From positions 109,884 to 173,883 of the forward strand of contig VHZZ01000598.1 of NCBI GenBank assembly GCA_009801015.1: 64,000 bases of DNA, written 5' to 3'. The notes under the pieces are model-generated. The model was given only the letters and a program-made list of their open reading frames with translations. It searched no databases and was not told the DNA's origin. Position numbers and translations under genes: made by a program. Source of the DNA: Silene noctiflora. Taxonomy: Eukaryota > Streptophyta > Magnoliopsida > Caryophyllales > Caryophyllaceae. How positions within the stretch are numbered: the stretch's first letter is position 1; every line of letters begins with the position of its first letter. Below are positions 12,798 through 24,532 of the stretch, piece after piece.

Positions 12798-13819
12798 TTG
12801 TATGCTCTTTTGTGGCGGTCGAGTGATGGTTATACTTGTGAACCCCGTTACTTGCTGGTTTTGTGTTCGGTATTTAGCTTCAGAAATGAAATAGCCATTT
12901 GTAGCCGACATCAAATGTTCTTTCTCTTACTGCAGCCTTCGAAATATGGGGTATTTATTTCTGCCTTTTTCCTATATCAAGTCATCAAAATAGTTTTCGA
13001 AAGGTTTAAAATGTTTAATCATCCCCACTTCCCATGGTAGTATACCAAATGAAGGAAGACACTTCTGAAAGTTCTATCTTAAACTGATCTTTTTTATCCC
13101 CTTTGTGTAACTTTTTTATATTTGGTGATTGTAATGTTTACTTGCATCGCATATTGTTGATTATCGAAGTTTATATTAGTATCTTTGCTACTGAGTATAA
13201 TATTAGTATTTTTACCAGTGCTGCAGTAATCAGTTCAAATTGATCTTGATCCCAGCCGAGAGCAGCAAATGTTTTAAATTTGGTGATTGATTATGTGAAT
13301 TTGTGAGACGGTTTTTCACTTATAGAATAAAATTAGTCCTTTCTGCCCATTTGATTGTCGGTTTTCACCATTAAATTCGTCATATTTGATTTATTGATGC
13401 AAATATTTTTATATTATCTTTGTAAAAAAAAAGTTGGTAGTCGTATGCTCCTATCTATTGCAGATTGTGAGAAAATAGTGGTCGAAATTCCCAGCTAATT
13501 GTTTGGATCTAGATTTTCAAGTGATTATTTGACATTGCATTGATAATGCAGATATGTCCCTGTTTCGTAGTTTTGGGGCCAAGTGAACTAGTCGCGAGTG
13601 CCATTGATAATGGTTTTGCCAATGTTTCATTTTGCTGTTTGGCCGAGTAGTTTATTACTCGTACAGTCGTACCATGTTTACTCAAGCTGTAAAACACACT
13701 TACATAGCTTAAGTGTGGAAACACTTCTTATGAGTAATTTTTCATGTTTTCGGCCTAAGCGGAAGTGTTGTGTTTAAACTTGTTATGGCATTTAATCTGG
13801 GATTGAGACTCGATACAGG

Positions 13820-13910
13820 AATCGATTTTGGCAGACTGATCTTTACTGTTTGTCTGTCGTAATTGTAATCGATTTTGGCAGACTGATCTTTACTGTTTGT
13901 CTGTCGTAAA
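13820..13910. repeat. 47-bp tandem duplication
   Basis: Unit 1 at 13820-13866 begins aatcgattttggcagactga. The second unit starts at 13867 and matches exactly until about 13908. It is a recent local duplication in non-coding DNA. Confidence 0.9.
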
Positions 13911-14926
13911 TGTTACATTTGGTTATGTAAAGGATTTTCGTAGGGATAAATAACAGGGACACAAATATAACGAGATTCACCAAATTGGCTACGTTCTCGC
14001 TCCGGTTACACTCATTCCCTTTTATATATAGGGAAAAGCTTGGGATTGTTCTACGTAGTTTCATGTACACAAGAACAACATTTTCCTCGATTTCTATGCC
14101 TATCAATCAAGACTTTGATGCCAACATTTTCTTCCAAGCATTCCATATGAGTTGGTCTCCCTTTAAACGGACTATTTTGGTCTAAAACAATAACATGAAG
14201 ATTTGTAAGCGTTTGACAACCAAATGTGATCATTTCTGAAAAACAAGTTACCATAAACTGTAATAATGGCTAAATTATTAATAAATTCCGAGTTTGAACA
14301 GGTAAATTGTTGCAAATGTACCATTTTTCAATATTAATATAAACTTATTCAAACAAAATAGTGAGTAGCATACGAATTTGGCTTACTCAATTACTCCTTT
14401 TTTTTTTTATCTACTTAACTTACCAAAACACATATTTTGTTAACGTTATCCGCTGCCTAACGCTTACAACTTTCTCGTGTAAATTGTAAAAGTTGACCTT
14501 AGTCTGTAGAAGTCTTTAATGAGGCCATGAAGTCTACAATTTTGAGTGTTTTGACACTTTCAAATGTTAAAAGACATCCATTGTTTCTTAGACTTGTTAC
14601 CTGACTACGTTTATAGGTAGGGCTAACAAGGGTTAGGTCTTGAATAAAGATAAAAAACATTAAACAAAAAAAGTAAACTAAAATATAAACGAGGAACAGA
14701 AAGCCGTTCCACATGGTCCAATTAGAAAATCAGTTGGTCTTGCTTGTGACGGCACAAATGTTACCACTTTAAAGATTAAATGTAACCACCAAGATTCACA
14801 CTTTCTCATTAAAATGGTCACATTTTGGATCCGTCACAAATTGTGACTTGTTCACAAACGGTCACAAATGAGAAATGCCATTAGGAAATTTCTTTGACTC
14901 TTCCTACTTAGCAATTTAGCATGCAC

Positions 14927-14933
14927 TATATAA
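14927..14933 (+). promoter_or_regulatory. TATA box of PAE copy A
   Basis: The motif gcactatataa lies ~205 bp before the copy A start codon. The same core occurs before copy B (gcattatatac, 18151-18161) and copy D (gcactatatac, 25783-25793), so this promoter element is conserved among duplicates. Confidence 0.55.
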
Positions 14934-15133
14934 CAATACTTTTAATATAATTTGTATTTATGTTTTTAAATAACTTTTGAAGCCAAATAATTCTTTGCTG
15001 TTTAGAAAAAAATAGAAAATTTTTACTACTAAAAACGTTAAATTTTTCAGTGTCTGGAGTCGTTAGACTGTTCGTGCTAGCCCCCTTAGTTCCGTCATTG
15101 ATGTTATTTGTGTAAGTTTTCTTTTGATAAGAA

Positions 15134-17729
15134 ATGAACAGGATGGTAGGTTTTTCGAAATGGTTGGAGCTTTTGATTTGCATTGTGATGCTGGTAAAAG
15201 TTAATGGCTTCAATGTTTCAATAACCATTGTTCAAGATGCAGTGGCCAAAGGTGGTGGTAAGTCGACATGATAAACGAGTCATTCAGATCAGATAAGTTT
15301 GAATATTTGAGTCGGGTTTGGTCTGATAAATTTCTTTGCAGTGTGCATCCGCAGATGTCAGCTAGTACAACTGATACAGTATTCAAAACCGTCAGCAACT
15401 TATTATTGGAGACATGTTCCATTAAAGTTATTGAACAAAGTTTAGCTACCTAGAATTACTTTAGAACGGTATATAATTTAAGTAAATTAACCCGCTGAAT
15501 AGTCAATTATCAAGGGTGCGATCATACCAACACTAATGCTTACAACCGTCTCATATAAGACGCTGTAATTTTGACATATGCGTTATTTTCTGAATAATTT
15601 CAGGTTTTCCGTAAATGAACATAACCTCATCTATCGACCTCTTAAATCTTAATCTCATTTAACGCTTAGAATTCTACAACTGGAATCGAGTTGAGGTTCA
15701 TTACTGCGATGGATCATCGTACACAGGAGATGTTGAAGCTGTTGATCCTGTATGTAATCTTTTTAAACTCTGTGCTTCACTGTTTCTTTCAAATATTAAC
15801 TTCGGGTTAAAAATAATGTCGAATTTTATATCTGTTTACTTAATGTTGTAAGTTTAAGTGAGGAGGTAAATTTATGAGGTAAATGATGTCGATTTTTCTG
15901 CTGAAATGAGTAGAACACAAAGATTTTCTACAGAGGAGCAAGACTGTGGAGGGCAGTTATGGATGATTTATTAGCTAAAGGAGTGAAGGATGCACAAAAC
16001 GTATGAATCCAAGCTCTTTCTTTAATCGTTATTACTCGAAAATATCATTGGTAATTAGTTAATTATCACTTTCGAGAATGACCAGGAAAACTTGTGAAAT
16101 GCAAATACAGGCGGTTCTGGCAGGATGCTCGGCTGGTGGGTTGGGACTTGGGAGCGATCCTGCAATGTGATAATTTCCGAGGTTTGTTACCTTTTGGAGC
16201 CAAAGTGAAGTGCCTCTCTGATGCTGGTTTCTTCATTAACGTGTAAAGTCGACCTGCATAAATTAATTTTTTCTTACCTTTCTCTGAATGAAGTCTGGAG
16301 TCGATTCTGACTGTAATGCATCTAATTGTAGGGAAGCTATTTCTGGAGCGCGACCTCTTAAGAAGTTTTTCGCTGAAGTTGTTACCACACATGTACACAT
16401 CGTATTATTAACCTCTATGATTCATCATGGTTTTCCTTTTCAATTCCGTCATTCTGTTAATTGTTTGGCTGTTTATCTCAGGGAACAGCAAAAAACTTGC
16501 CTGAAGCTTGTACTTCTAAATTCAGCCCAGAACTGGTAAAAAATCTATACCTGGCAAACGGGTAATCTGATCTGATCGTTCAGATCATTTCAGGTTTACG
16601 TCTGTCTTGGGTGTGTTATTACAGGGTCATTTTGAGCACCGTGTCACTTCAGTCAGCAGAGTCAGGTCATTTTGGGTATTATTCAGTCATTTTCAGGTGA
16701 TTCAGTTAGGTCTTGCTCTGGATGGGTCAGTTTTGCCAGTTATACAAAATTGACCTTGTTGTTTAGGGATTTTGAGGTTTCTCTTTTTCCATGGACTGAA
16801 AGGGTTTCATAATTGCAATTGCAGTGCATGTTCCCACAGCATGCAGCGAGGGATATTCAGACGCTGTTGTTCCTACTGAATGCAGCTTATGATTCCTGGC
16901 AGGTATGCACATCTGCTCCTCTTTCTACGTCTCTTTTCTAACTAAAATTGACTGACGAATGAAACGAAAATGTTTTTACCGAGCAAAATTTCCTTTTACC
17001 AAAATTATCAAACCCGAGCAGATGTTACCTAAGCCTAGCTGGTAAGTCATTGACGCCATCAAACATCTTCAGATCCTCTGCAGTGACAAATTTTACATAA
17101 TTATCATCTGATGCAGATAGATAATATTTTCCTGAATGGTGTGGCTGATCCTTATGGAAAATGGAGAAATTGTTCAAATGATATAACTCGGTGTTCTGAC
17201 AGCCAGATTCAAGCATTCCAAGGTTAACTCTTGTACTTTTCAGTAATCATCTTGCTATCATTAGGACATATTTAGTTACTCATTCGGAGTATAACAACGC
17301 GAAAACAATAGTTATTATAAAGATAATTAGCCATATTAAGTATTCTTACTGTCACTGATATCACTGTAATTACAAACAAAATTTTCAGGATTTAACAAAC
17401 AATTCTTAGCTGGACTGTCGAGCATAGGCGACAATCCAACCAGAGGGTTGTTCATCAGCTCCTGCTACTGTCACTGTCAAACCGAGGCCCAAGAAACATG
17501 GTTTAGAGACGACTCTCCTCGTCTAGACAATACAGTGAGAAATTTGCATCTTATTCTCCTTACATTATTATTTATTACTGTATTGAAATCACTGTTCTAA
17601 CAAGGAATGTTTATTTTACAGACGATTGCGAAGGCAGTTGGAGATTGGTTTTATGATCGCAATCCATTCCAGAAGCTCGATTGCCCTTACCCTTGCGAGA
17701 AAACCTGTCATAATGTCGTCTCTGCGTAA
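15134..17729 (+). pseudogene. Pectin acetylesterase copy A, broken
   Basis: Recognisable exons: 1 (15134-15257), 4 (15670-15749), 5 (15914-16000), 6 (16111-16242), 7 (16332-16392), 8 (16482-16535), 9 (16825-16902), 10 (17117-17222), 11 (17389-17534), 12 (17622-17729). Exon 1 is nearly the same as in copy D and still encodes a signal peptide and the start of the mature enzyme. Exon 2 is lost after its first few bases (15342 on) and exon 3 is absent; unrelated sequence fills 15347-15660. Exon 6 keeps GCSAGG, but a 7-bp insertion just after it (132 bp instead of 125) shifts the frame. The remaining exons keep their splice sites and the usual motifs ([25 protein letters not shown]), so decay is recent. 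Skipping exon 2-3 cannot rescue the exon 6 shift. Confidence 0.88.
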
Positions 17730-18334
17730 AACTGAGGCTTCTCTGCTCCTAAATTACCTCATAGGACATAGTACTCCCCATATACACACCATAATAGCTT
17801 AAGTTCATACCAGTTGTAACCTCAAACTCATCTCAAATTCTTGTACGAACCCAACTATCAATTTCATAAAACCGTTTTTGTAACATTTTTTTAGGATAAG
17901 TAAATATAAGTGGGTCTCTTCGAAAGAAAAAAGCAAGTATAATGTGATATTATGAATAAAATTTAAATTCCGACACCATTTTGATTCAAAATTTGTACAA
18001 CTTTCGGCGAATTATATTAGGGAAGTTGTAGTTTGAAGTTAATGTTGCGTGTAAAAATTAAACAGATGTTGGACAATTATTATTTGTTGACTTGGTTAAT
18101 GAAAATTATATTTCCCTTTCTAATTACATCGTGGCTTGCCTATCCGGCATGCATTATATACTGCGTAATTTGAACAAACGTATCTTGAAAAGAGACAAGT
18201 AATCATAATCATTTTGTACTTCTCTTTGATAACTTGTGAGGCCAAAGAAAAAGCAACACTTGGCCACTTGGGTATTTCAATTTATAAGTATACATCAGTC
18301 CATCACAAATGTTTCTGTTATTTCATAACTACAA
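17730..18334 (+). promoter_or_regulatory. Intergenic region and promoter of PAE copy B
   Basis: The stretch from about 17930 is clearly related to the sequence upstream of copy D (from about 25400). Both contain attttgattcaaaatttgta, a gttgtagtttgaagttaa block and the TATA-type core (18155-18160 here). The duplicated unit therefore included the promoter. Confidence 0.6.
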
Positions 18335-21156
18335 ATGAACTGTATGCGAAATTCTTCAAAATGGTTGAAGCTTTTAGTTTGCATTGTAATGCTGATGAAA
18401 ATTGACAGCTTTGATGTTCCAATAACTATTGTTGAAGATGCAGTGGCCAAAGGCGGTGGTAAGTAGACCTGATAAACGAGTCATTTTTGTCGAATAAATT
18501 CAGGTGGTTGATGCTCTTTGAGTCCAAGGGTTAGGCCGTTATGGTCCTGACTGATATACTTCCTGTCATCGATATTATACTGAAGTTTTTGTTATTTCGA
18601 GTAGTCTTTTATTCTGAATGACACGTGATGAAAATTACTACTTAAAGTACTTAAGTCATTTTACTATCTTCGATCATATTTAAAAGTCAAAAAATAGTAC
18701 AGGGTAAGTCTGACCATATTACACATAGTAAATGTTGTGTTAAATTGATTTTACAGTGTGTTTGGATGGAAGTCCACCTGCTTATCATTTCGACAAGGGA
18801 TTTGATGGCGGTGTCAATAATTGGTTAATTTACATGCAGGTTTGTGTACTGTCTTAATTGTATAGCTAGTCCGCGGTTCTGAGTGAAGGCTGCAGAGTGG
18901 CTCAGCGACTTAGTCACAGAGCCACTAAGCGACTCATCAACACATCCGCGGAATCTGAAGTGAATTTCTCTGTGAAAGAACAGTGCCTTGCTAACAAGTT
19001 TTTAATCTTGGTTTTTTTGGTCAGGGAGGAGCATGGTGCAACAATGCAACGACGTGCCTTGACCGTTCACAAACTGATCTTGGTTCATCTAAGTTAATGT
19101 CTACTAATTATTACTTTACTGGGATATTAAGCAACAAATCAAAGCATAATCCCGGTACAACTGGTTTCAGATTTATATTATTTCTGTATTTCTGTGTTGT
19201 GCTGTCACTTGATTTCTACTGACTTCATAAACACAATGTAATGGTTAGATTTCTACAATTGGAATCGAGTCCAGGTCCGTTACTGTGATGGATCTTCGTA
19301 CACGGGAGATGTTGAAGCAGTTGATCCTGTATGTAATCTTCCCTAGTCCCATATTCTGTTTGTTTCAGGAATTATCTTTTTCAATGCCCTAAAAGTTACG
19401 ACTCCATTTTGATGTTTTTCTTTTCCGCGAAATTGAGTAGAATACAAAGATTTTCTATAGAGGAGCAAGAGTTTGGAGGGCAGTTATGGATGATTTATTA
19501 GCTAATGGAATGAAGGATGCACAAAATGTATGAATCCATACACTTTTTAAATCTTTAGTAGATAAACTATATGTTTTTGGTAAATATTCTACTTAGGAAA
19601 ACTTGTCGAATGCAAATACAGGCTGTTTTGGCAGGATGCTCAGCTGGTGGACTGGGAGCAATCCTGCAATGTGATAATTTCCGAGCTTTGTTCCCTTCTG
19701 GCACCAAAGTGAAATGCCTGTCTGATGCCGGGTTCTTTATAAATGCGTATAATCAACCTAAACATTTCATGCATACATAACCCGTCTTATGAATGAAGCT
19801 GGGACTGGGGGATTCTGACTGTAATATATCTGACTGCAGGGAAGCTATCTCTGGAACGCGGCCTCTTGAGGAGTTATTTGCTGAAGTTGTTACCACACAT
19901 GTACAGATCAACAGATGTCATTAAAAATCTTTCGGATTCATCCAAAATTTCCCTTTTGTTTCCATTGTATTCTATCAACTGTTTGGTTGTTTTACGCCAG
20001 GGATCAGCAAAAAATTTGCCTGAAGCTTGTACTTCTAAATTCAGTCCAGAACTGGTAAGAAATGCATTTGTGACCTGCACTGTGAGTTCATCGACAGAGT
20101 TTTTGTACAGATTTTGGGCTTTCTTGTTTTCCTCATACTGAAAGGTGTTCACAATTGGAATTACAGTGCATGTTCCCACAGAATGCAGCAAGGGACATTC
20201 AGACACCGTTGTTTCTGCTAAATTCAGCCTATGATTCCTGGCAGGTAAACTATATACACATATGCTCCTCTTTCGACTTCTATTTTCTAGTTAAAATTCA
20301 CTGACGAAATGAAATGAATGCAAAATCTTCTGGAATTGAATGCTTTTACTGAGCAAAATTTTCCTGTTACCAAACCCGAGCAAATGCTACTTGAGCCTAG
20401 CTTGGTAAGTCATTGACGATATTCATGATTATTGTTGTAAGCCCATCAACATCAAGACTGTCATTTTGACCTTCGGCCTTTAGCTATAAAAAAGAAATTA
20501 CAAGTCCAGTACCGAATTCAACATAATTATCATATGATGCAGATAGGCAATATTTTGCTTCAAGGTGTGGTTGATGCTGATGGAAAATGGATAAATTGTA
20601 TAACTGGGATATCACAGTGTTCCGACAGCCAGATTCAAGCATTACGAGGTTTCAACAAACAGTTCTTAGCTGGACTGTCGAGGATATGTGTTGATAACCC
20701 GACTAGAGGGTTATTCATCAACTCTTGGTTCTGTCACTGCCAAAGTGAGGGCCAAGAAACATGGCTTAGCGACAACTCTCCTCGTCTAGACAATACAGTG
20801 AGAAATTTTCATCATATTCTCCTTACATTATTATTTACTCAATTACTCCCATTACTTACCATGCTTAATTCGCTCAATCAAGAATCCGGCTATTACTATG
20901 TATAGACGTTTCTGGATCGCCCATAATGAACAACTTGTCGAGACCAAAACCAATTGCTTGTTACTCCGTATATTGCAATTTAGAAACTCTGTTATATAGC
21001 AATATTTATCCAATCAATGTTCTAACCAGAAATGTTTATATTCCACAGACGATTGCAGAAGCAGTTGGTGATTGGTTTTATGACCGCAACCCATTCCAGA
21101 AGATCGACTGCCCTTACCCATGCGACAACACTTGTCGTGGTGTTGCCTCTGCGTAA
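18335..21156 (+). CDS. PAE: Pectin acetylesterase copy B, 11 exons, 394 aa
   Basis: Exons: 18335-18458, 18757-18839, 19025-19154, 19249-19328, 19441-19527, 19622-19746, 19840-19900, 20001-20054, 20167-20244, 20543-20797, 21049-21156. A CE13 enzyme that removes acetyl groups from pectin in the cell wall. Start [20 protein letters not shown] is a signal peptide, probably cut near residue 26. Next come [46 protein letters not shown] (nucleophile Ser175), AYDSWQ (Asp271) and CHCQ (His339), the expected triad. The C-terminus has [19 protein letters not shown]. Two oddities: exons 10 and 11 are fused, because the intron present there in A, D, E and F is exactly missing; and the conserved Cys before the catalytic His (SCYxHC) is Trp (SWFCHC). 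I chose the ATG at 18335 because the next in-frame one (18344) lies before the same hydrophobic core and copy D starts at the equivalent place. Confidence 0.92.
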
Positions 21157-22679
21157 AAATGAGGCTTCTCTGGCTCTCTGCTACTAAATTACCTCACAGT
21201 ACATAAAACTCACACATACACGCCATACTATAGGCCAACTATCAGTGATAGAACGGTTTTAAAGGCGGCTTACTAAAATCTACACTGTTACTGTATACCA
21301 ATTTTATAAGCAGAATAGGCTCCATGATATTCACGGGATTAAAAACGATAAAGATTCATCATGTATATTGTACGTGTTTATAATCATAATCGATTTTAAG
21401 ATTCAAATTTGTAACCTCGAACTTATCTCAAATTCTTGTAAGAGTCCTACTATTAACATAAAAATTAAACTGAAATGTTTTCCCGATGAAATAACCGACC
21501 CAAACATGCGATCAAAGTATCCCCAACTTAATATACTCCATAGTTAACCCTAATTTACTCGTGAACAACTTTAGTTCATGATTCGTAACATAGTTCTATC
21601 CGCTCTTTTTTAACCCTAACATGTGATCCAAGTAACCCTAACTTACTATAACCGATCTCATTCTATTGTGTGGAATTGTGATGCGGATATCAAAAAAATA
21701 TACACCGTAAAATGTTATACTTAAAAATAAACCAGGATTATAATTAGTTATGGTAGATCTGTTAAGACGGTTAAGTTAAGACCTTTCACAACGTCTTTTT
21801 ATTTTTAATCTTCTTAATTCACTAACCAAACCTTCTAATTCCTGCTAATTTATAAACATTTTCTCTCTAATTCCCACATTTTTCTACAACTACTTCTCCC
21901 ACTATATGCAACTTCAGGTAAATCACTGTGATTTGACTTATGAACCCTAAAATTTGCAATCTTTATGTCTTGAAACTATATAATTGTTCATTTTAATTGA
22001 TTATTGTGCAATTATAGTGATACCCATTTATGTTAATTGTATAATTTTGCTTCAATATGCTTCAATTTTCATATCTAATGATTATAAATTCAATGTTAGT
22101 ATAATGGATTTACTTGATTTGTAGTTAGTAGTGAGATTGTGTGATTTTGGGTGTACCCTTTTGTTCATTTTATGTAATACTCCATCCGTCCCAATTATTT
22201 GTTTACCTTTTGATCAAAATACGCTTCACAATGAATATAAAAAAGGTAAACAAATAATTGGGACGGAGGAAGTATTGGTTTTTAATCGAGAAAATTACAC
22301 TTGGGTTTGTTAGTTTGTGTTAAATTGGGATTATATTTGTTGTGGGATCTATGTGATTGGTCTTGTATGAAATGTAGCATATTGTTTTCGATTATCGTCT
22401 TATTGTTTGATTATTGTTCGAATGTAGTACTCAAAAAGAAGCAAATAAAAAAGAATCCTGGGAATTCCCATTGGTGATTGCTAATCTAATTAATCCTGTA
22501 GATGATACTCCGTCTGATTATCAACCTACTTTATTGGTGAGATCCAGCACCCGCTCACAGCCTTAATCCTGTTCAAAAAGCAAAGGAAGTATTCCAAAGA
22601 ATCGGAGGTAGTATTACACGAAATTGTTCATCAATCATCATCATGTCTACATCTACATATTAGTAAAGTTCCATTATTA
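21157..22679. other. Spacer between PAE copy B and the PAP28-like gene
   Basis: 3' flank of copy B, then AT-rich DNA with no coding region I can support. It holds the Stowaway MITE at 22180-22272 and the presumed promoter and leader of the PAP28-like gene. Confidence 0.6.
22180..22272. mobile_element. Stowaway-like MITE
   Basis: A 93-bp near-palindrome with left end ctccatccgtcccaattatt and right end aataattgggacggaggaag, flanked by TA (22178-22179, 22273-22274). Its inner arms (tttgtttacctttt/aaaaaggtaaacaaa) match the MITE at 24403-24492, so the two are one subfamily. Confidence 0.88.
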
Positions 22680-23828
22680 ATGAAAATGGAAAATATATGG
22701 AGGAAATGGACTATCAGTTTTACCTACTTGATCTCAATCCTAGCCTCAATCTACTTATTCCACACCCAATTTCTTGATAACTTACTAGTTGATTTCAATG
22801 AAATTACCATTAAAAAATCCCCACAACTTCCGTTACGATTCAACTCCCAAGATGGCACCTTTAAAATTCTTCAGGTGGCTGATATGCACTTTGGTCAAGG
22901 TTTGTTAACAAGATGCAGAGATGTTTTACCCTCAGAGTTTGAGTATTGTTCTGATCTCAATACAACTATGTTTGTTCAGAGGTTAATTGAAGCTGAAAAA
23001 CCCGATTTTCTGGCTTTTACTGGAGATAATATTTTTGGGTCAAGTACTCCAGATGCAGCTGAGTCGCTGTTTGACGTCTTTCGTCCTGCAGTAGAATCCA
23101 GGCTTCCTTGGGCTGCTGTTCTGGGAAATCATGACCAAGAGTCAACAATGAATCGAGAGGAGTTGATGTCATTGATTTCACTGATGGATTATTCCGTCTC
23201 CAAAGTGAATCCATCGTCTCAAGATCCAACATTTGGAATTGATGGTTTCGGGAATTACAATCTTCAAGTCCATGGACCTTATGGTTCTGCCTTGGCCAAT
23301 GTGAGTGCGTTGGACCTCTTTTTTCTTGACAGTGGAGATAGGGTGATTGTCGACGGTAGGCGAACATATGGCTGGATTAGAAATTCTCAACTTGATTGGC
23401 TGCAAGATGTTTCTCAAACAGAACCTTTGGCCCTTGGGTTTTTCCACATACCAATCCCGGAAATAACACAGTTGTATTATCAGAAAATTGTTGGGCAGTT
23501 TCAAGAAGCGGTAGCCTGTTCATCTGTAAATTCACAAGTATTAAAAAAGCTGGTTGAAATAAAGAATATAAAAGCTGTATTCATTGGTCATGACCACACC
23601 AACGATTTCTGCGGGAATTTAGATGGGATATGGTTCTGCTATGGTGGAGGTTCAGGATATCATGGGTATGGTAAAGTAGGATGGCCTCGGAGAGCTAGGG
23701 TCATACATGCTCAGCTTTCGAAGAAGGAGAGTACTTGGATCGGACTAGAGAGAATAACTACATGGAAACGCCTGGACGACAAGATGTTAAGCAAGATTGA
23801 TAAGCAACTACTTTGGAGCCATGAGTAA
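22680..23828 (+). CDS. PAP28: PAP28-like purple acid phosphatase (metallophosphatase), intronless, 382 aa
   Basis: One open frame from ATG to TGAGTAA. Residues ~11-27 are a hydrophobic signal or anchor segment. Calcineurin-type metal-binding motifs follow in order: ADMHFG (Asp68, His70), GDNIFG (Asp116), GNHDQES (Asn150, His151), FHIPIPE (His256) and GHDHTNDFCG (His304, His306). Stretches such as SDGT-like QDGTFKILQVADMH, CSDLNTT, IDGFGNYNLQ, YGWI and TWKRLDDK place it with the small plant PAP28/PAP29 group rather than the large two-domain PAPs. Members of this group have unclear substrates. The length fits a full protein. It lies inside the PAE cluster: PAE copy B ends 1.5 kb before it, and the PAE C relic begins within ~200 bp of its stop. 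Whether it is a retrocopy or an ordinary single-exon gene cannot be settled here; no poly-A tail or target duplication was seen. A second in-frame ATG lies at 22686. Confidence 0.92.
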   Translation: MKMENIWRKWTISFTYLISILASIYLFHTQFLDNLLVDFNEITIKKSPQLPLRFNSQDGTFKILQVADMHFGQGLLTRCRDVLPSEFEYCSDLNTTMFVQRLIEAEKPDFLAFTGDNIFGSSTPDAAESLFDVFRPAVESRLPWAAVLGNHDQESTMNREELMSLISLMDYSVSKVNPSSQDPTFGIDGFGNYNLQVHGPYGSALANVSALDLFFLDSGDRVIVDGRRTYGWIRNSQLDWLQDVSQTEPLALGFFHIPIPEITQLYYQKIVGQFQEAVACSSVNSQVLKKLVEIKNIKAVFIGHDHTNDFCGNLDGIWFCYGGGSGYHGYGKVGWPRRARVIHAQLSKKESTWIGLERITTWKRLDDKMLSKIDKQLLWSHE

Positions 23829-24153
23829 TTGCACAAGGCAAAGATTCTTGAGTCTCGTAAACCGCCAAGCTAATCAAGAGTTAACATAGTAATTAAGAGC
23901 TTATGTAGGATAGAATGCAGGTTTGAATCACGGCCTCTTTAAATTGTATTGAAACACAGGAGCTGATTGAGGAAGACAGTTTTATTATTCATAATTGTGT
24001 GGTTACATTTTCTATGGTGAGGTATTTATGCACTTTGAGTCAAAGGGTTAGGCCATTACGGCCCTAACTGATACACATCGTGTCATCGACTCATTGAGAA
24101 GGTCTGATACTCTGACATGCATCATTGAGGTTTTTGTCATTTCGGGTAATCTG

Positions 24154-24269
24154 TAAGTGAAAATTGCAGTATAAAATACTTACTGAAACAAAAACATACA
24201 ATGATACAAGCTAAGTGAAAATTGCAGTATAAAATACTTACTGAAACAAAAACATACAATGATACAAGC
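24154..24269. repeat. 58-bp perfect tandem duplication in PAE C intron 1
   Basis: Units 24154-24211 and 24212-24269 are identical, each beginning taagtgaaaattgcagtata. The related intron of copy B does not show the duplication, so it arose after B and C separated. Confidence 0.93.
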
Positions 24270-24402
24270 ATACACTGTTCAGTAAGTTATTTTACTATCT
24301 TCCACCATATTTAAAAGCCGAAAATAGTACAAAGTAAGTCTTTGACTATATTACACATTTACACCTAGTAAATAATTTGAGTGCTATAGTCTGAACTTTG
24401 TA

Positions 24403-24492
24403 CTCCCTCCGTTTGAATCATTTGTTTACCTTCGATTAAAATACCCCTGGAAAAGAATAAAAAAGGTAAACAAATGATTGGGAAGAAAGAAG
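24403..24492. mobile_element. Stowaway-like MITE in PAE C intron 1
   Basis: A 90-bp element starting ctccctccgtttgaatcatt and ending aatgattgggaagaaagaag, flanked by TA on both sides. The homologous intron 1 of copy B (18459-18756) lacks it, giving a filled/empty site pair. Confidence 0.87.
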
Positions 24493-24532
24493 TATCTTAT
24501 TATAGAAAATGTTGTGTTAAATTGTTTTGCAG

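Larger units (their letters stand above)
12798..15133. other. 3' UTR of the REB1-like gene and spacer to the PAE cluster
   Basis: No coding region supported. It includes the REB1-like 3' UTR, a 47-bp tandem duplication at 13820-13910, a repeat-like patch with gtgacgg/cgtcac motifs at ~14745-14875 and, at its right end, the presumed promoter of PAE copy A. Confidence 0.6.

Noticed and set aside
18363-18417. ATG at about 18363 as start of PAE copy B
   Set aside because: That frame hits a stop after 14 codons. The ATG at 18335 is in frame with the signal peptide and matches copy D.
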